Positions 44,579-52,730 of a stretch of 64,000 nucleotides of DNA are shown in pieces. Numbering within the stretch: position 1 is the stretch's first letter; the number at the start of each line of letters is the position of its first letter. The stretch comes from Streptomyces sp. NBC_00691 (lineage in GTDB: Bacteria; Actinomycetota; Actinomycetes; Streptomycetales; Streptomycetaceae), in NCBI RefSeq assembly GCF_036226665.1, contig NZ_CP109007.1, forward strand, positions 7,626,001 through 7,690,000, in the 5' to 3' direction. A program made the position numbers and the translations under genes. The notes beneath the pieces are model-generated. The model worked only from the letters and a program-made list of their open reading frames with translations. It was not told where the DNA came from and made no database searches.

Positions 44579-44607
44579 ACAGGGGCCCCGTGACGCGGGG
44601 GCCCTGT
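44579..44607 (+). terminator. Hairpin after the S33 peptidase gene
   Basis: ACAGGGGCCCCG (44579-44590) pairs with CGGGGGCCCTGT (44596-44607) with a single mismatch and a short loop, 22 nt past the stop. Confidence 0.65.
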
Positions 44608-44638
44608 CCCGGCGCGCCGCCGGTCCCCGTCCTGGCCT

Positions 44639-44695
44639 CTCGCCGGTCCCGTCCCGGCCTGCGCCTCCTCGCCGGTCCCGTCCCGGCCCGCGCCT
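44639..44695. repeat. Two 28-bp direct repeats
   Basis: Copies at 44639-44666 and 44668-44695 differ at one base (period 29). They fill the gap between the convergent peptidase and MerR genes. Confidence 0.6.
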
Positions 44696-44717
44696 CGCCG
44701 CCGGTACCGGCGGCGAG
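44694..44717 (-). terminator. Perfect 24-bp palindrome after the MerR gene
   Basis: CTCGCCGCCGGT and ACCGGCGGCGAG are exact reverse complements without a spacer, 1 nt downstream of the MerR stop codon. As RNA it forms a very stable stem and probably ends the MerR message. Confidence 0.6.
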
Positions 44718-44718
44718 G

Positions 44719-45063
44719 TCAGGAGCCGGCCAAGTACCCGGCGAGGGTGGTGCGTCGGCGATGGAGGTCGTCGATACGGGCGTCGGTGGACGCCAGTTCA
44801 CGGAGCATCAGATCCCGGATGTCGGCGCACCAGTCGAACGCCGTCCCGTCCTCACCGGTGCACGGCAGGACGACCCGGATCACCTCGGTGGGCAGCCCCG
44901 CGGCCAGCAGGGCGCGGACCTTGCGCACGGTACCCACCGCGTCCTCGTCGTACGCGCGATAGCCGTTCGGGCCGCGACGCGCCTCCAGCAGCCCCTGCGC
45001 CTCGTAGTAGCGCAGCAGCCGGGTGCTCACCCCGGTGCGCCGGGACAGCTCCCCGATCAGCAT
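44719..45063 (-). CDS. Small MerR-family regulator
   Basis: 114 residues. The N-terminal winged helix is textbook MerR (MLIGELSRRTGVSTRLLRYYEAQGLL, then PNGYRAYDEDAV), with a long helix after it and a short C-terminal end lacking a metal-binding loop; a CTGEDGTAFDWC segment has two Cys. It diverges from a flavin reductase gene whose promoter has the over-long spacer that MerR proteins untwist. Ligand unknown; perhaps a thiol, quinone or other redox signal. Confidence 0.88.
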   Translation of the reverse strand: MLIGELSRRTGVSTRLLRYYEAQGLLEARRGPNGYRAYDEDAVGTVRKVRALLAAGLPTEVIRVVLPCTGEDGTAFDWCADIRDLMLRELASTDARIDDLHRRRTTLAGYLAGS

Positions 45064-45097
45064 GCGTACCCCGCCTTCCGCTCCGTCCGGGAGCGAG

Positions 45098-45129
45098 TTG
45101 ACCTTGACATCAGTGTCAACGGTTAGCGT
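45098..45129 (+). promoter_or_regulatory. MerR-type promoter with operator in the spacer
   Basis: TTGACC (45098-45103) and TTAGCG/TAGCGT (45123-45129) are 19-20 bp apart. The spacer contains a dyad, TTGACA (45104-45109) and TGTCAA (45114-45119). The -10 box lies only about 7 nt before ATG 45136, so the transcript is probably leaderless. Confidence 0.7.
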
Positions 45130-45135
45130 CGGGCC

Positions 45136-45786
45136 ATGACGAATCATTCCCCGCGTCCCGCCGACCGCTCCTTCCTCTTCGTACTGGGCAGCTCGCGCGC
45201 CGACGGCAACACCGGGATACTCGCGAGGGCCGCCGCCGAGGCGCTGCCCGCCGACGTCCCGCAGCGCTGGATCGACCTGAACACGCTGCCGCTGCCGGAC
45301 TTCCAGGACGGACGCCACGAGGAGGGCGACTGGCCGGTCTCGGAGGCCGAACGGATCCTCCGGGACGCCACGACGGAGGCCACCGACATCGTGATCGCCT
45401 CACCGCTGTACTGGTACACCCTCTCCGCCCAGACGAAGCGCTACCTCGACTACTGGTCGGGCTGGCTCGGCGTTCCCGGCCTCGACTTCAAGCAGCGGAT
45501 GGCGGGCCGGACGCTGTGGGCGGTGGCGGCCATGGCGGACGAGGACGAGGCTGTCGCCGACGGCATGGCCACGACCCTGAACAACACGGCGGCCTACCTC
45601 CGGATGCGCTTCGGTGGAGTCCTCCTCGGCAACGGCTCCCGCCCGGGCCAGGTGCACGGCGACGAGCGGGCGCTGACCCGGGCGAAGACGTACTTCGCGG
45701 GGGAGGCGCCACTGGCGCTCTTCCCGCACGAGCGGCGGGCGGAGTCCGCGGAGCGGGCGGCGGAGACGGTCGGCGCTGCGGTCTGA
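45136..45786 (+). CDS. NADPH-dependent FMN reductase / quinone reductase
   Basis: 216 residues, flavodoxin-like fold. The FMN phosphate loop VLGSSRADGNTG (residues 16-27) and the second flavin segment ASPLYWYTLSAQTKRYLD are typical of the NADPH:quinone / iron-sulfur flavoprotein group. It would reduce quinones, nitro- or azo-compounds with NAD(P)H. No Shine-Dalgarno precedes the ATG, in line with a leaderless message under the divergent MerR regulator. Confidence 0.85.
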   Translation: MTNHSPRPADRSFLFVLGSSRADGNTGILARAAAEALPADVPQRWIDLNTLPLPDFQDGRHEEGDWPVSEAERILRDATTEATDIVIASPLYWYTLSAQTKRYLDYWSGWLGVPGLDFKQRMAGRTLWAVAAMADEDEAVADGMATTLNNTAAYLRMRFGGVLLGNGSRPGQVHGDERALTRAKTYFAGEAPLALFPHERRAESAERAAETVGAAV

Positions 45787-45854
45787 GCGCGCGGAGACCC
45801 GCGGGCGGAGCGCTGACCCGGCCGGACGCGGCGGGTGCGCTGTGTGACGGAGGT

Positions 45855-45887
45855 GTGGGCCGAGAGGTGCCTGACCGGAGGGCCCAC
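45855..45887. terminator. Weak hairpin between convergent genes
   Basis: GTGGGCC (45855-45861) and GGCCCAC (45881-45887) form a 7-bp stem with a 19-nt loop between the reductase and the DUF1232 gene. Only moderately convincing. Confidence 0.35.
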
Positions 45888-45911
45888 GCGTCAGGTGCCT
45901 GGGGTCCGCTC

Positions 45912-46253
45912 TCACGGACGGGGCGGCAGCTTGCCCTGACTCCTGGCCGGGCCCTCGGCCCCCGTGGGCAGGCCCTCGGGGGCCGCCGCGCTTCGGGCGA
46001 CCGCCGTGTGCAGCGCCCGCAGGGCGATCAGGAGGACGCCGATGTCGTCCAGGTAGACAGGGTCCGGGATCAGGTCGATCGGCGAGACCGTGTAGACGAC
46101 CGCCGCCCAGAACAGGGCCTTGGACTGCAGCGGCACCCCGGCGTCCACCAGTAGCCGGCGGGTGCGGAGGACGCGTACGAGCAGAACGGCGGCGCATGCC
46201 GCCACCGCGAGCAGGAGAACCAGGGCCACGACGAGCCAGACGTTGCCGTCCAC
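45912..46253 (-). CDS. Small membrane protein with DUF1232 (YkvA-like)
   Basis: 113 residues. One N-terminal membrane helix (VWLVVALVLLLAVAACAAVLLVRVL outline), then the DUF1232 core YTVSPIDLIPDPVYLDDIGVLLIALRALH (about 55-85) and a Pro/Gly-rich tail. GTG 46253 is preceded by AAGGAGAG at good spacing. The cellular role of the family is not known. Confidence 0.82.
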   Translation of the reverse strand: MDGNVWLVVALVLLLAVAACAAVLLVRVLRTRRLLVDAGVPLQSKALFWAAVVYTVSPIDLIPDPVYLDDIGVLLIALRALHTAVARSAAAPEGLPTGAEGPARSQGKLPPRP

Positions 46254-46395
46254 GCCGCTCTCCTTCCTCCGTGAGGTCCAGGCCGCGCCGATGCGCGCCG
46301 ATGGCCAGGGTACGACGCCGGGCGCGCTCCCCGGCGTCGTACGCCGAGCCTGCTCCACGCGGGCCGGTCTGCGATATGCCCCTTTGGCCCTACTT

Positions 46396-46432
46396 AAAGC
46401 GTGACTCAGAACACTCTCCGCAACGCTTTGCG
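46396..46432. promoter_or_regulatory. Nested inverted repeats upstream of the betaine operon
   Basis: AAAGCGT (46396-46402) and ACGCTTT (46423-46429) are exact inverted arms 20 bp apart; the right arm also sits inside CGCAA-CGCT-TTGCG (46419-46432). They lie about 90-120 nt before the first gene and may bind a local or osmotic regulator. No regulator gene for the operon is next to it. Confidence 0.4.
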
Positions 46433-46517
46433 CATGGATCCGGGAACCCAGGGCAGGCGGCCGAACCGCCGGTGACACCGGCAGGGGGACTCTGAGGAAC
46501 GAAAGGCCATACGCGAC

Positions 46518-48026
46518 GTGACGGCAGCACAACAGACCATCCATGTGGGCGGAGAGTGGCGCGCAGCCCTGTCCGGAGCCACGCGCGAGATCATCGACCC
46601 CGTCGACGCGACCGCCTTCGCGGTCGTCGCGGAGGGCGGTGTCCAGGACACCGACGAGGCCGTGGCGGCGGCACGCGCCGCGTTCGACGACGGTTCCTGG
46701 CCGCGCACACCGGTCGCCGAGCGCGCCGCCCTGCTGCGGCGGGTCGCCGACCTGCTGGAGCGCGACCGCGAGCGGATCGGCGCCCTGGAGAGCCAGGACG
46801 CGGGCAAGACCCTGGAGGAGGGCCGCGTCGACGTCGACTGCGTCCGCGACGCCTTCCTCTACTTCGCCGACCTCGTCGAGAAGGAGGACGGCGGACGGGT
46901 CGTCGACGCGGGTTCGGCCGACATCCGCAGCGTCGTCGTGCACGAGCCCGTCGGGGTCTGCGCCCTGATCACGCCGTGGAACTACCCGCTGCTCCAGGCC
47001 AGCTGGAAGATCGCGCCCGCCCTCGCCGCCGGCAACACCTTCGTGATCAAGCCCAGCGAGATCACCCCGCTCAGCACCGTCGTCCTGGTCGAGCTGCTCC
47101 TGGAGGCCGGGCTGCCGCTCGGCGCGGCCAACATCGTCACCGGCCCCGGCCACACCGTCGGCGCCCGGCTCGCCGAGCACCCCTCCGTCGACCTCGTCTC
47201 CTTCACCGGCGGTCTCGTCAGCGGCACGAAGGTCGCCAGGGCCGCCGCCGACAGCGTGAAGAAGGTCGCCCTCGAACTGGGCGGCAAGAACCCCAACGTC
47301 GTCTTCGCCGACGCCTGTGCGACGCCCGAGGACTTCGACACCGCCGTCGACCAGGCGCTCAACGCCGCCTTCATCCACAGCGGCCAGGTCTGCTCCGCCG
47401 GCTCCCGCCTCATCGTCGAGGAGTCGCTGCGCGAACGTTTCGTCGCCGAGCTCGCCCGCCGGGCCCGACTGATCCGGCTCGGCCGCGGCACCGACGCGGG
47501 CGTCGAGTGCGGACCGCTGGTCTCCGCGGCCCAGGTCGCGCGGACCGAGGAGTACGTGGCCTCCGCCCTCGGCGAGGGCGCCGTCCTGCGCGCGGGCGGC
47601 GAGCGCCCCGAAGGCCCCGGCTACTTCTACCGGCCCACCGTCCTCGACCGCTGCCACCGCCGCATGCGCGTCGTCCGCGAGGAGATATTCGGCCCCGTCC
47701 TCACCGTGGAGACGTTCCGCACCGAGGAGGAGGCCGTCACCCTCGCGAACGACACCGAGTACGGCCTCGCCGGAGCCGTCTGGACCTCCGACCCGGACCG
47801 CGCCCGCCGCGTCGCGGCCCGGCTGCGCCACGGCACCGTCTGGATCAACGACTTCCACCCGTATCTGCCCCAGGCCGAATGGGGCGGCTTCGGAAAGTCC
47901 GGCATCGGCCGCGAACTGGGCCCCAGCGGCCTCGCCGAGTACCGCGAGGCCAAGCACATCTACCAGAACCTCGCCCCGCGCCCCGTGCGCTGGTTCGCGG
48001 GCACGACGGCGAAGGACCGGGCATGA
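46518..48026 (+). CDS. betB: Betaine-aldehyde dehydrogenase
   Basis: 502 residues. Complete aldehyde dehydrogenase: ITPWNYPLLQASWKIAPALAAGNTFVIKPSEITP (NAD site), FTGGLVSG, catalytic Glu in ELGGKNPN (about 255) and catalytic Cys in SGQVCSAGSR (about 289), then EEIFGPVL. With a choline dehydrogenase and a betaine ABC importer in the same operon, oxidation of betaine aldehyde to glycine betaine is the best-supported role. GTG 46518 follows GAAAGG. It overlaps betA by 4 nt. Confidence 0.9.
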   Translation: MTAAQQTIHVGGEWRAALSGATREIIDPVDATAFAVVAEGGVQDTDEAVAAARAAFDDGSWPRTPVAERAALLRRVADLLERDRERIGALESQDAGKTLEEGRVDVDCVRDAFLYFADLVEKEDGGRVVDAGSADIRSVVVHEPVGVCALITPWNYPLLQASWKIAPALAAGNTFVIKPSEITPLSTVVLVELLLEAGLPLGAANIVTGPGHTVGARLAEHPSVDLVSFTGGLVSGTKVARAAADSVKKVALELGGKNPNVVFADACATPEDFDTAVDQALNAAFIHSGQVCSAGSRLIVEESLRERFVAELARRARLIRLGRGTDAGVECGPLVSAAQVARTEEYVASALGEGAVLRAGGERPEGPGYFYRPTVLDRCHRRMRVVREEIFGPVLTVETFRTEEEAVTLANDTEYGLAGAVWTSDPDRARRVAARLRHGTVWINDFHPYLPQAEWGGFGKSGIGRELGPSGLAEYREAKHIYQNLAPRPVRWFAGTTAKDRA

Positions 48027-49549
48027 ACGACCAGCACGTCTACGACTACGTCGTCGTCGGCGGCGGCACCGCCGGTTCGGTGATCGCCTCCCGGCTGACC
48101 GAGAACCCCGACGTCACCGTCGCCGTGATCGAGGGCGGCCCCAGCGACGTCGGCCGCGACGACGTCCTCACCCTGCGCCGCTGGATGGGCCTGCTCGGCG
48201 GTGAGCTGGACTACGACTACCCCACCACCGAGCAGCCGCGCGGCAACTCGTACATCCGCCACAGCCGCGCACGCGTCCTCGGCGGCTGTTCCTCGCACAA
48301 CACCCTCATCGCCTTCAAGCCCCTGCCCTCCGACTGGGACGAGTGGGCCGGGGCCGGAGCCGAGGGCTGGGACGCGGCGTCGATGGACCCGTACTTCGCC
48401 CGGCTGCGCAACAACATCGTCCCCGTCGACGAGGCCGACCGGAACGCGATAGCCCGGGACTTCGTCGACGCGGCGCAGAACGCGCTCGGCGTCCCGCGCG
48501 TCGAAGGCTTCAACCGGGAGCCCTTCCACGAGGGCGTCGGCTTCTTCGACCTCGCCTACCACCCCGAGAACAACAAGCGGTCGTCCGCCTCGGTCGCCTA
48601 TCTGCACCCGTTCCTGGACCGGCCGAACCTGCACATCGCCCTGGAGACCTGGGCGTTCCGCCTGGAGCTGGAGGGCACCCGCGCCACCGGCGTGCACATC
48701 CGCACCAAGGAGGGCACGGAGCACGTCGTCCGCGCCCGGCGCGAGGTCCTGGTGTGCGCCGGGGCGGTGGACACCCCGCGCCTGCTGCTGCACTCCGGCA
48801 TCGGGCCGCGCGCGGACCTGGAGAAGCTCGGCATCCCCGTCGTGCACGACCTGCCCGGCGTCGGCGAGAACCTCCTCGACCACCCCGAGTCGGTCATCGT
48901 GTGGGAGACGCACGGCCCCATCCCGGAGAACTCCGCGATGGACTCCGACGCCGGGCTCTTCGTCCGCCGCGACCCGGAGTCCGAGGGACCGGACCTGATG
49001 TTCCACTTCTACCAGATCCCCTTCACCGACAACCCCGAGCGGATCGGCTACGAACGGCCCGCGCACGGCGTGTCGATGACCCCGAACATCCCCAAGCCGC
49101 GCAGCCGCGGCCGGCTCTACCTCACCAGCGCCGACCCCGAGGTCAAGCCCGCGCTCGACTTCCGGTACTTCACCGACGAGGACGACTACGACGGCCGGAC
49201 GCTCGTGGACGGCATCCGCGTCGCCCGGCAGATCGCCGCGAGCGAACCGCTGGCCGGATGGCTGAAGCGCGAGGTGTGCCCCGGACCCGAGGTCACCTCC
49301 GACGAGGAGCTCAGCGCCTACGCCCGCCACGTCGCGCACACCGTCTACCACCCGGCCGGCACCTGCCGGATGGGCTCCGCGGACGACGAACTCGCCGTCG
49401 TCGCACCCGACCTGAGGATCCGGGGCCTCGACGGCATCCGGATCGCCGACGCGTCCGTCTTCCCGACCATGACCGCCGTGAACCCGATGATCGGTGTGCT
49501 CATGGTCGGCGAGAAATGTGTGGACCTGCTGGGAGGCACCCGACGATGA
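48023..49549 (+). CDS. betA: Choline dehydrogenase (GMC flavoenzyme)
   Basis: 508 residues. The FAD-binding DYVVVGGGTAGSVIASRL, the GMC signature ARVLGGCSSHN, GIGPRADLEKLGIPVVHDLPGVGENLLDHP and the active-site VYHPAGTCRMG (His), then TAVNPMIGVLMVGEK, make a complete GMC oxidoreductase. It oxidises choline to betaine aldehyde. Linked by 4-nt overlaps to betB and the ABC ATPase gene. Confidence 0.88.
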   Translation: MNDQHVYDYVVVGGGTAGSVIASRLTENPDVTVAVIEGGPSDVGRDDVLTLRRWMGLLGGELDYDYPTTEQPRGNSYIRHSRARVLGGCSSHNTLIAFKPLPSDWDEWAGAGAEGWDAASMDPYFARLRNNIVPVDEADRNAIARDFVDAAQNALGVPRVEGFNREPFHEGVGFFDLAYHPENNKRSSASVAYLHPFLDRPNLHIALETWAFRLELEGTRATGVHIRTKEGTEHVVRARREVLVCAGAVDTPRLLLHSGIGPRADLEKLGIPVVHDLPGVGENLLDHPESVIVWETHGPIPENSAMDSDAGLFVRRDPESEGPDLMFHFYQIPFTDNPERIGYERPAHGVSMTPNIPKPRSRGRLYLTSADPEVKPALDFRYFTDEDDYDGRTLVDGIRVARQIAASEPLAGWLKREVCPGPEVTSDEELSAYARHVAHTVYHPAGTCRMGSADDELAVVAPDLRIRGLDGIRIADASVFPTMTAVNPMIGVLMVGEKCVDLLGGTRR

Positions 49550-50616
49550 ACGACCCGACGCAGGACACCACCGAGCCCGTCTTCTCCGTGCGCGAGCTGT
49601 GGAAGGTCTTCGGCCCGAAGGCCGACCGCGTGCCCGCCGACAAGGAGCTCGCCTCGCTCGACGCCGCGGAGCTGCGCGAGCGCACCGGCTGCACCGCCGC
49701 CGTCCGCGACGTCTCCTTCGACGTCCGCAAGGGCGAGGTCTTCGTCGTCATGGGCCTCTCCGGCTCGGGCAAGTCGACGCTCGTCCGCTGTCTCACCCGG
49801 CTCATCGAACCGACCTCGGGCAGCATCTCCATCGATGGCGAGGACGTGCTGTCCATGGACAGCGGCCGGCTCCGCGAGCTGCGCCGGCACCGCGCGTCCA
49901 TGGTCTTCCAGCACTTCGGGCTGCTCCCGCACCGGACCGTGCTCGACAACATCGCGTACGGGCTGGAGATCCAGGGCGTGGGACGCGGCGAACGGCGCGC
50001 ACGCGCGGCCGAGTTCGTCACCAAGGTCGGCCTGGAGGGCATGGAGAACCGCAGGCCGAGCCAGTTGTCCGGCGGCCAGCAGCAGCGGGTCGGACTGGCC
50101 CGCGCGCTCGCCGTGGATCCCGAAGTCCTGCTGTTCGACGAGCCGTTCAGCGCGCTCGACCCGCTCATCCGCCGGGACATGCAGGAGGAGGTCGTCCGGC
50201 TGCACCGGGAGGAGGGCCGCACGATGGTCTTCATCACCCACGACCTGAGCGAGGCGCTGAAGCTCGGCGACCGCATCGCGCTGATGCGCGACGGCCGGAT
50301 CGTGCAGCTCGGCACGCCGGAGGAGATCGTGGGCGCCCCCGCCGACGACTACGTCAGGGACTTCGTCCGGGACGTCCCGCGCGAACAGGTGCTGACCGTC
50401 CGCTCGGCGATGCGCCCCGCGCTCGCCGACGAGCACGAGGCGGGCGCCGCGCTCGCCCCGAGCGCCACCGTCCACGAGGCCATCGAGGCCGTCGCCCGTA
50501 CGGGCGTGAACGCGCGGGTCGTCGAGAACGGCCGCTGCCTCGGCGTGGTCGACCACGCCGGACTCCTCGGTGTCGTCGCCGGGGTCCCGGCCGCGACGGG
50601 GAAGGCGGTGGCCTGA
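49546..50616 (+). CDS. Glycine betaine/choline ABC importer, ATP-binding subunit (ProV/OpuAA-like)
   Basis: 356 residues. Walker A GLSGSGKST (about residues 70-78), the ProV-type VFQHFGLLPHRTVLDNIAYGLE, signature SGGQQQRVGLARAL, Walker B LLFDEPFSALDPLIRR and the His of FITHDLSEAL are all present. The C-terminus holds a short CBS-like region (ATVHEAIEAVARTGVNARVVENGRCLGVVD), slightly shorter than in ProV (about 400 residues). It energises betaine or choline uptake. Confidence 0.92.
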   Translation: MNDPTQDTTEPVFSVRELWKVFGPKADRVPADKELASLDAAELRERTGCTAAVRDVSFDVRKGEVFVVMGLSGSGKSTLVRCLTRLIEPTSGSISIDGEDVLSMDSGRLRELRRHRASMVFQHFGLLPHRTVLDNIAYGLEIQGVGRGERRARAAEFVTKVGLEGMENRRPSQLSGGQQQRVGLARALAVDPEVLLFDEPFSALDPLIRRDMQEEVVRLHREEGRTMVFITHDLSEALKLGDRIALMRDGRIVQLGTPEEIVGAPADDYVRDFVRDVPREQVLTVRSAMRPALADEHEAGAALAPSATVHEAIEAVARTGVNARVVENGRCLGVVDHAGLLGVVAGVPAATGKAVA

Positions 50617-50759
50617 TGTACGCCCATACGACCTGGCCGCCGCCGGGCGGCACTGCCGCGAACTCCCTCGCGTGGCCCGGCGCCACGACCGCCGCCACGG
50701 GCCGGGTGACGCGCCGCCCCGCGCCCGCCGCCGACGCCACGGGGCGGTGGGGCCGATGA
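50616..50759 (+). CDS. Possible 47-residue coupling ORF between the ATPase and permease genes
   Basis: ATG 50616 overlaps the TGA of the ATPase gene and the stop overlaps the ATG of the permease gene (ATGA). The peptide (MYAHTTWPPPGGTAAN..., Ala/Thr/Pro/Arg-rich) has no recognisable domain or membrane helix. It may serve only to pass ribosomes on, or be a decayed or spurious frame. Confidence 0.3.
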   Translation: MYAHTTWPPPGGTAANSLAWPGATTAATGRVTRRPAPAADATGRWGR

Positions 50760-52729
50760 CCGCCACCGTCACCCCCGCCTCCCCCCGCCCCACGACCGCC
50801 CCCGACACCGCGCCCGGTGCGCTGCGCGCGCTCGCGCGCCACCGCGGCCGTCTGATCGGCGCCGGCGCCGCCCTGGCGCTGGTCCTCGGAGCCGTACTCC
50901 TGGGCGGCGGCAGCTGGCCCGCCTCGCTCGCCGTCGACCTGTCCGGACCACTGGAGCGCACCAGCGACTGGATCATCGACAACCGTGACGGCCACCCGCT
51001 GTTCCTCTACTTCCTCGGGCACGTCAGCAACGTCGTCGTCGTGTCCGTCCGCGCGGTGTACCTGCTGCTGCTCGCCCTCGGCTGGGCCGGCGTCACCGCC
51101 GCCGCCGGGCTGCTGGCCTGGCGGGTCGCGGGCGTCCGCCTCGCACTGACCTCCGTCGCCGCCTTCGGCGCCTGCGGACTGCTCGGCATGTGGGTGCCGA
51201 CCATGCAGACGCTCGCCCTGATGGTCGTCGCCGTCGCCGCCTCCGTACTGCTCGGCGGTCTCCTCGGCCTGGCCGCCGGCGTCTCCGACCGGATGCACCG
51301 GATCCTGCGGCCGGTCCTCGACACCATGCAGGTGCTGCCGGCCTTCGCGTACCTGCTGCCCGTCGTCCTCGTCTTCGGCATCGGCGTCCCCGCCGCCGTC
51401 CTGGCGACCGTCGTCTACGCCGCCCCGCCCATGGCCCGGCTCACCGCCCTCGGGCTGCGCGGCGCGGACGCCGGCGTCATGGAGGCCGCCGCGTCCCTCG
51501 GCGCCACCGGCAGGCAGCGCCTGCTCACGGCCCGGCTGCCGCTGGCCCGCAAGGAGCTCCTGCTCGGTGTCAACCAGTCGATCATGATGGCGCTCGGCAT
51601 GGCCGTCATCGCGTCCGTCATCGGAGCGGGCGGCCTCGGCGACCGCGTCTACCAGGCCCTGGCCTCCGTCGACGTCGGCGCCGCGCTCGCCGCCGGCGTG
51701 CCGATCGTGCTGCTCGCGATCGTCCTGGACCGGGTCACCGCCGCCGCCGGAGAGCGCCTCGGCGCGGCCCCGGCCCGCGGGTCCCGGCTCGGCTGGGCCG
51801 TCGCCCTCGGGGCGACGGCCGTCGTCGCCGTCGCCGGCCGGCTGACCGACCGGCTCGGCTGGCCCGAGGCGTGGACGGTCGATCTGGCCGAGCCCGTCAA
51901 CACGGCCGTCGACTGGATGACCGCCCACCTCTATTCCGGTGTGCCCCTCGTCGGCGGTACCGCCGACTGGGCGAGCGGGTTCACCACCTGGGTCCTCAAC
52001 CCCCTGCGCGACGGCCTGCAGTGGCTGCCCTGGTGGGCCGTCCTGCTGACGGTCGGCGCCCTCGCCCTGTTCATCGGCACCTGGCGCACCGCCGCGACCG
52101 CCGTCCTCGCGATGGCCGCGATCGGCGTGCTCGGCGTCTGGGACCCGGCGCTGGACACCCTGTCGCAGGTACTGGCCGCCGTCGCCGTGACCCTGCTGCT
52201 CGGCGTCTCGCTCGGGATCGCCGCGGCCCGCAACACCCGCCTGGGCCGCGCGCTGCGTCCGGTGCTCGACGTCTTCCAGACGATGCCGCAGTTCGTGTAC
52301 CTGATTCCCGTGGTCGCCCTGTTCGGCGTGGGCCGCGCCCCCGCCGTCGCGGCCGCCGTCGTCTACGCGCTGCCCGCGGTCGTACGGATCACGGCCCAGG
52401 GCGTACGCGGAGTGGACCCGGCCGCCATGGAGTCCTCGCGCTCGCTCGGCGCGACCGGACGGCAGCAGCTGTTCCAGGTCCAACTGCCGCTGGCCCGGCC
52501 CGCGCTGCTGCTCGCCGTCAACCAGGGCGTGGTGCTCGTCCTCGCCGTCGTCGTCATCGGCGGCCTCGTGGGCGGCGGCGCGCTCGGTTACGACGCGGTG
52601 TTCGGCCTCGCCCAGGGCGACCTCGCCACCGGTCTGGTGGCCGGTGCGGCGATCGTCTGCCTCGGCCTCATGCTCGACCGCGTCACCCAGCCGACCCAGC
52701 GCCGTGACCTCGCGGGAAAGGGGGCCTGA
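50756..52729 (+). CDS. Double-length glycine betaine/choline ABC permease (two fused ProW units)
   Basis: 657 residues, about twice a normal ProW. Two homologous halves each carry the binding-protein-dependent transport signature: EAAASLGATGRQRLLTARLPLA in the first and ESSRSLGATGRQQLFQVQLPLA in the second, and each has the preceding LPVVLVFGIG / IPVVALFGVG helix. The halves also start alike (W...VDL...WI/MTA). A fused dimer removes the need for two copies of one permease. GGGAAAGGGGG near its end serves the next gene. Confidence 0.9.
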   Translation: MTATVTPASPRPTTAPDTAPGALRALARHRGRLIGAGAALALVLGAVLLGGGSWPASLAVDLSGPLERTSDWIIDNRDGHPLFLYFLGHVSNVVVVSVRAVYLLLLALGWAGVTAAAGLLAWRVAGVRLALTSVAAFGACGLLGMWVPTMQTLALMVVAVAASVLLGGLLGLAAGVSDRMHRILRPVLDTMQVLPAFAYLLPVVLVFGIGVPAAVLATVVYAAPPMARLTALGLRGADAGVMEAAASLGATGRQRLLTARLPLARKELLLGVNQSIMMALGMAVIASVIGAGGLGDRVYQALASVDVGAALAAGVPIVLLAIVLDRVTAAAGERLGAAPARGSRLGWAVALGATAVVAVAGRLTDRLGWPEAWTVDLAEPVNTAVDWMTAHLYSGVPLVGGTADWASGFTTWVLNPLRDGLQWLPWWAVLLTVGALALFIGTWRTAATAVLAMAAIGVLGVWDPALDTLSQVLAAVAVTLLLGVSLGIAAARNTRLGRALRPVLDVFQTMPQFVYLIPVVALFGVGRAPAVAAAVVYALPAVVRITAQGVRGVDPAAMESSRSLGATGRQQLFQVQLPLARPALLLAVNQGVVLVLAVVVIGGLVGGGALGYDAVFGLAQGDLATGLVAGAAIVCLGLMLDRVTQPTQRRDLAGKGA

Positions 52730-52730
52730 G

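Noticed and set aside
46254..46517. Riboswitch upstream of betB
   Set aside because: No glycine, SAM or other known riboswitch core could be matched; only simple inverted repeats are visible.
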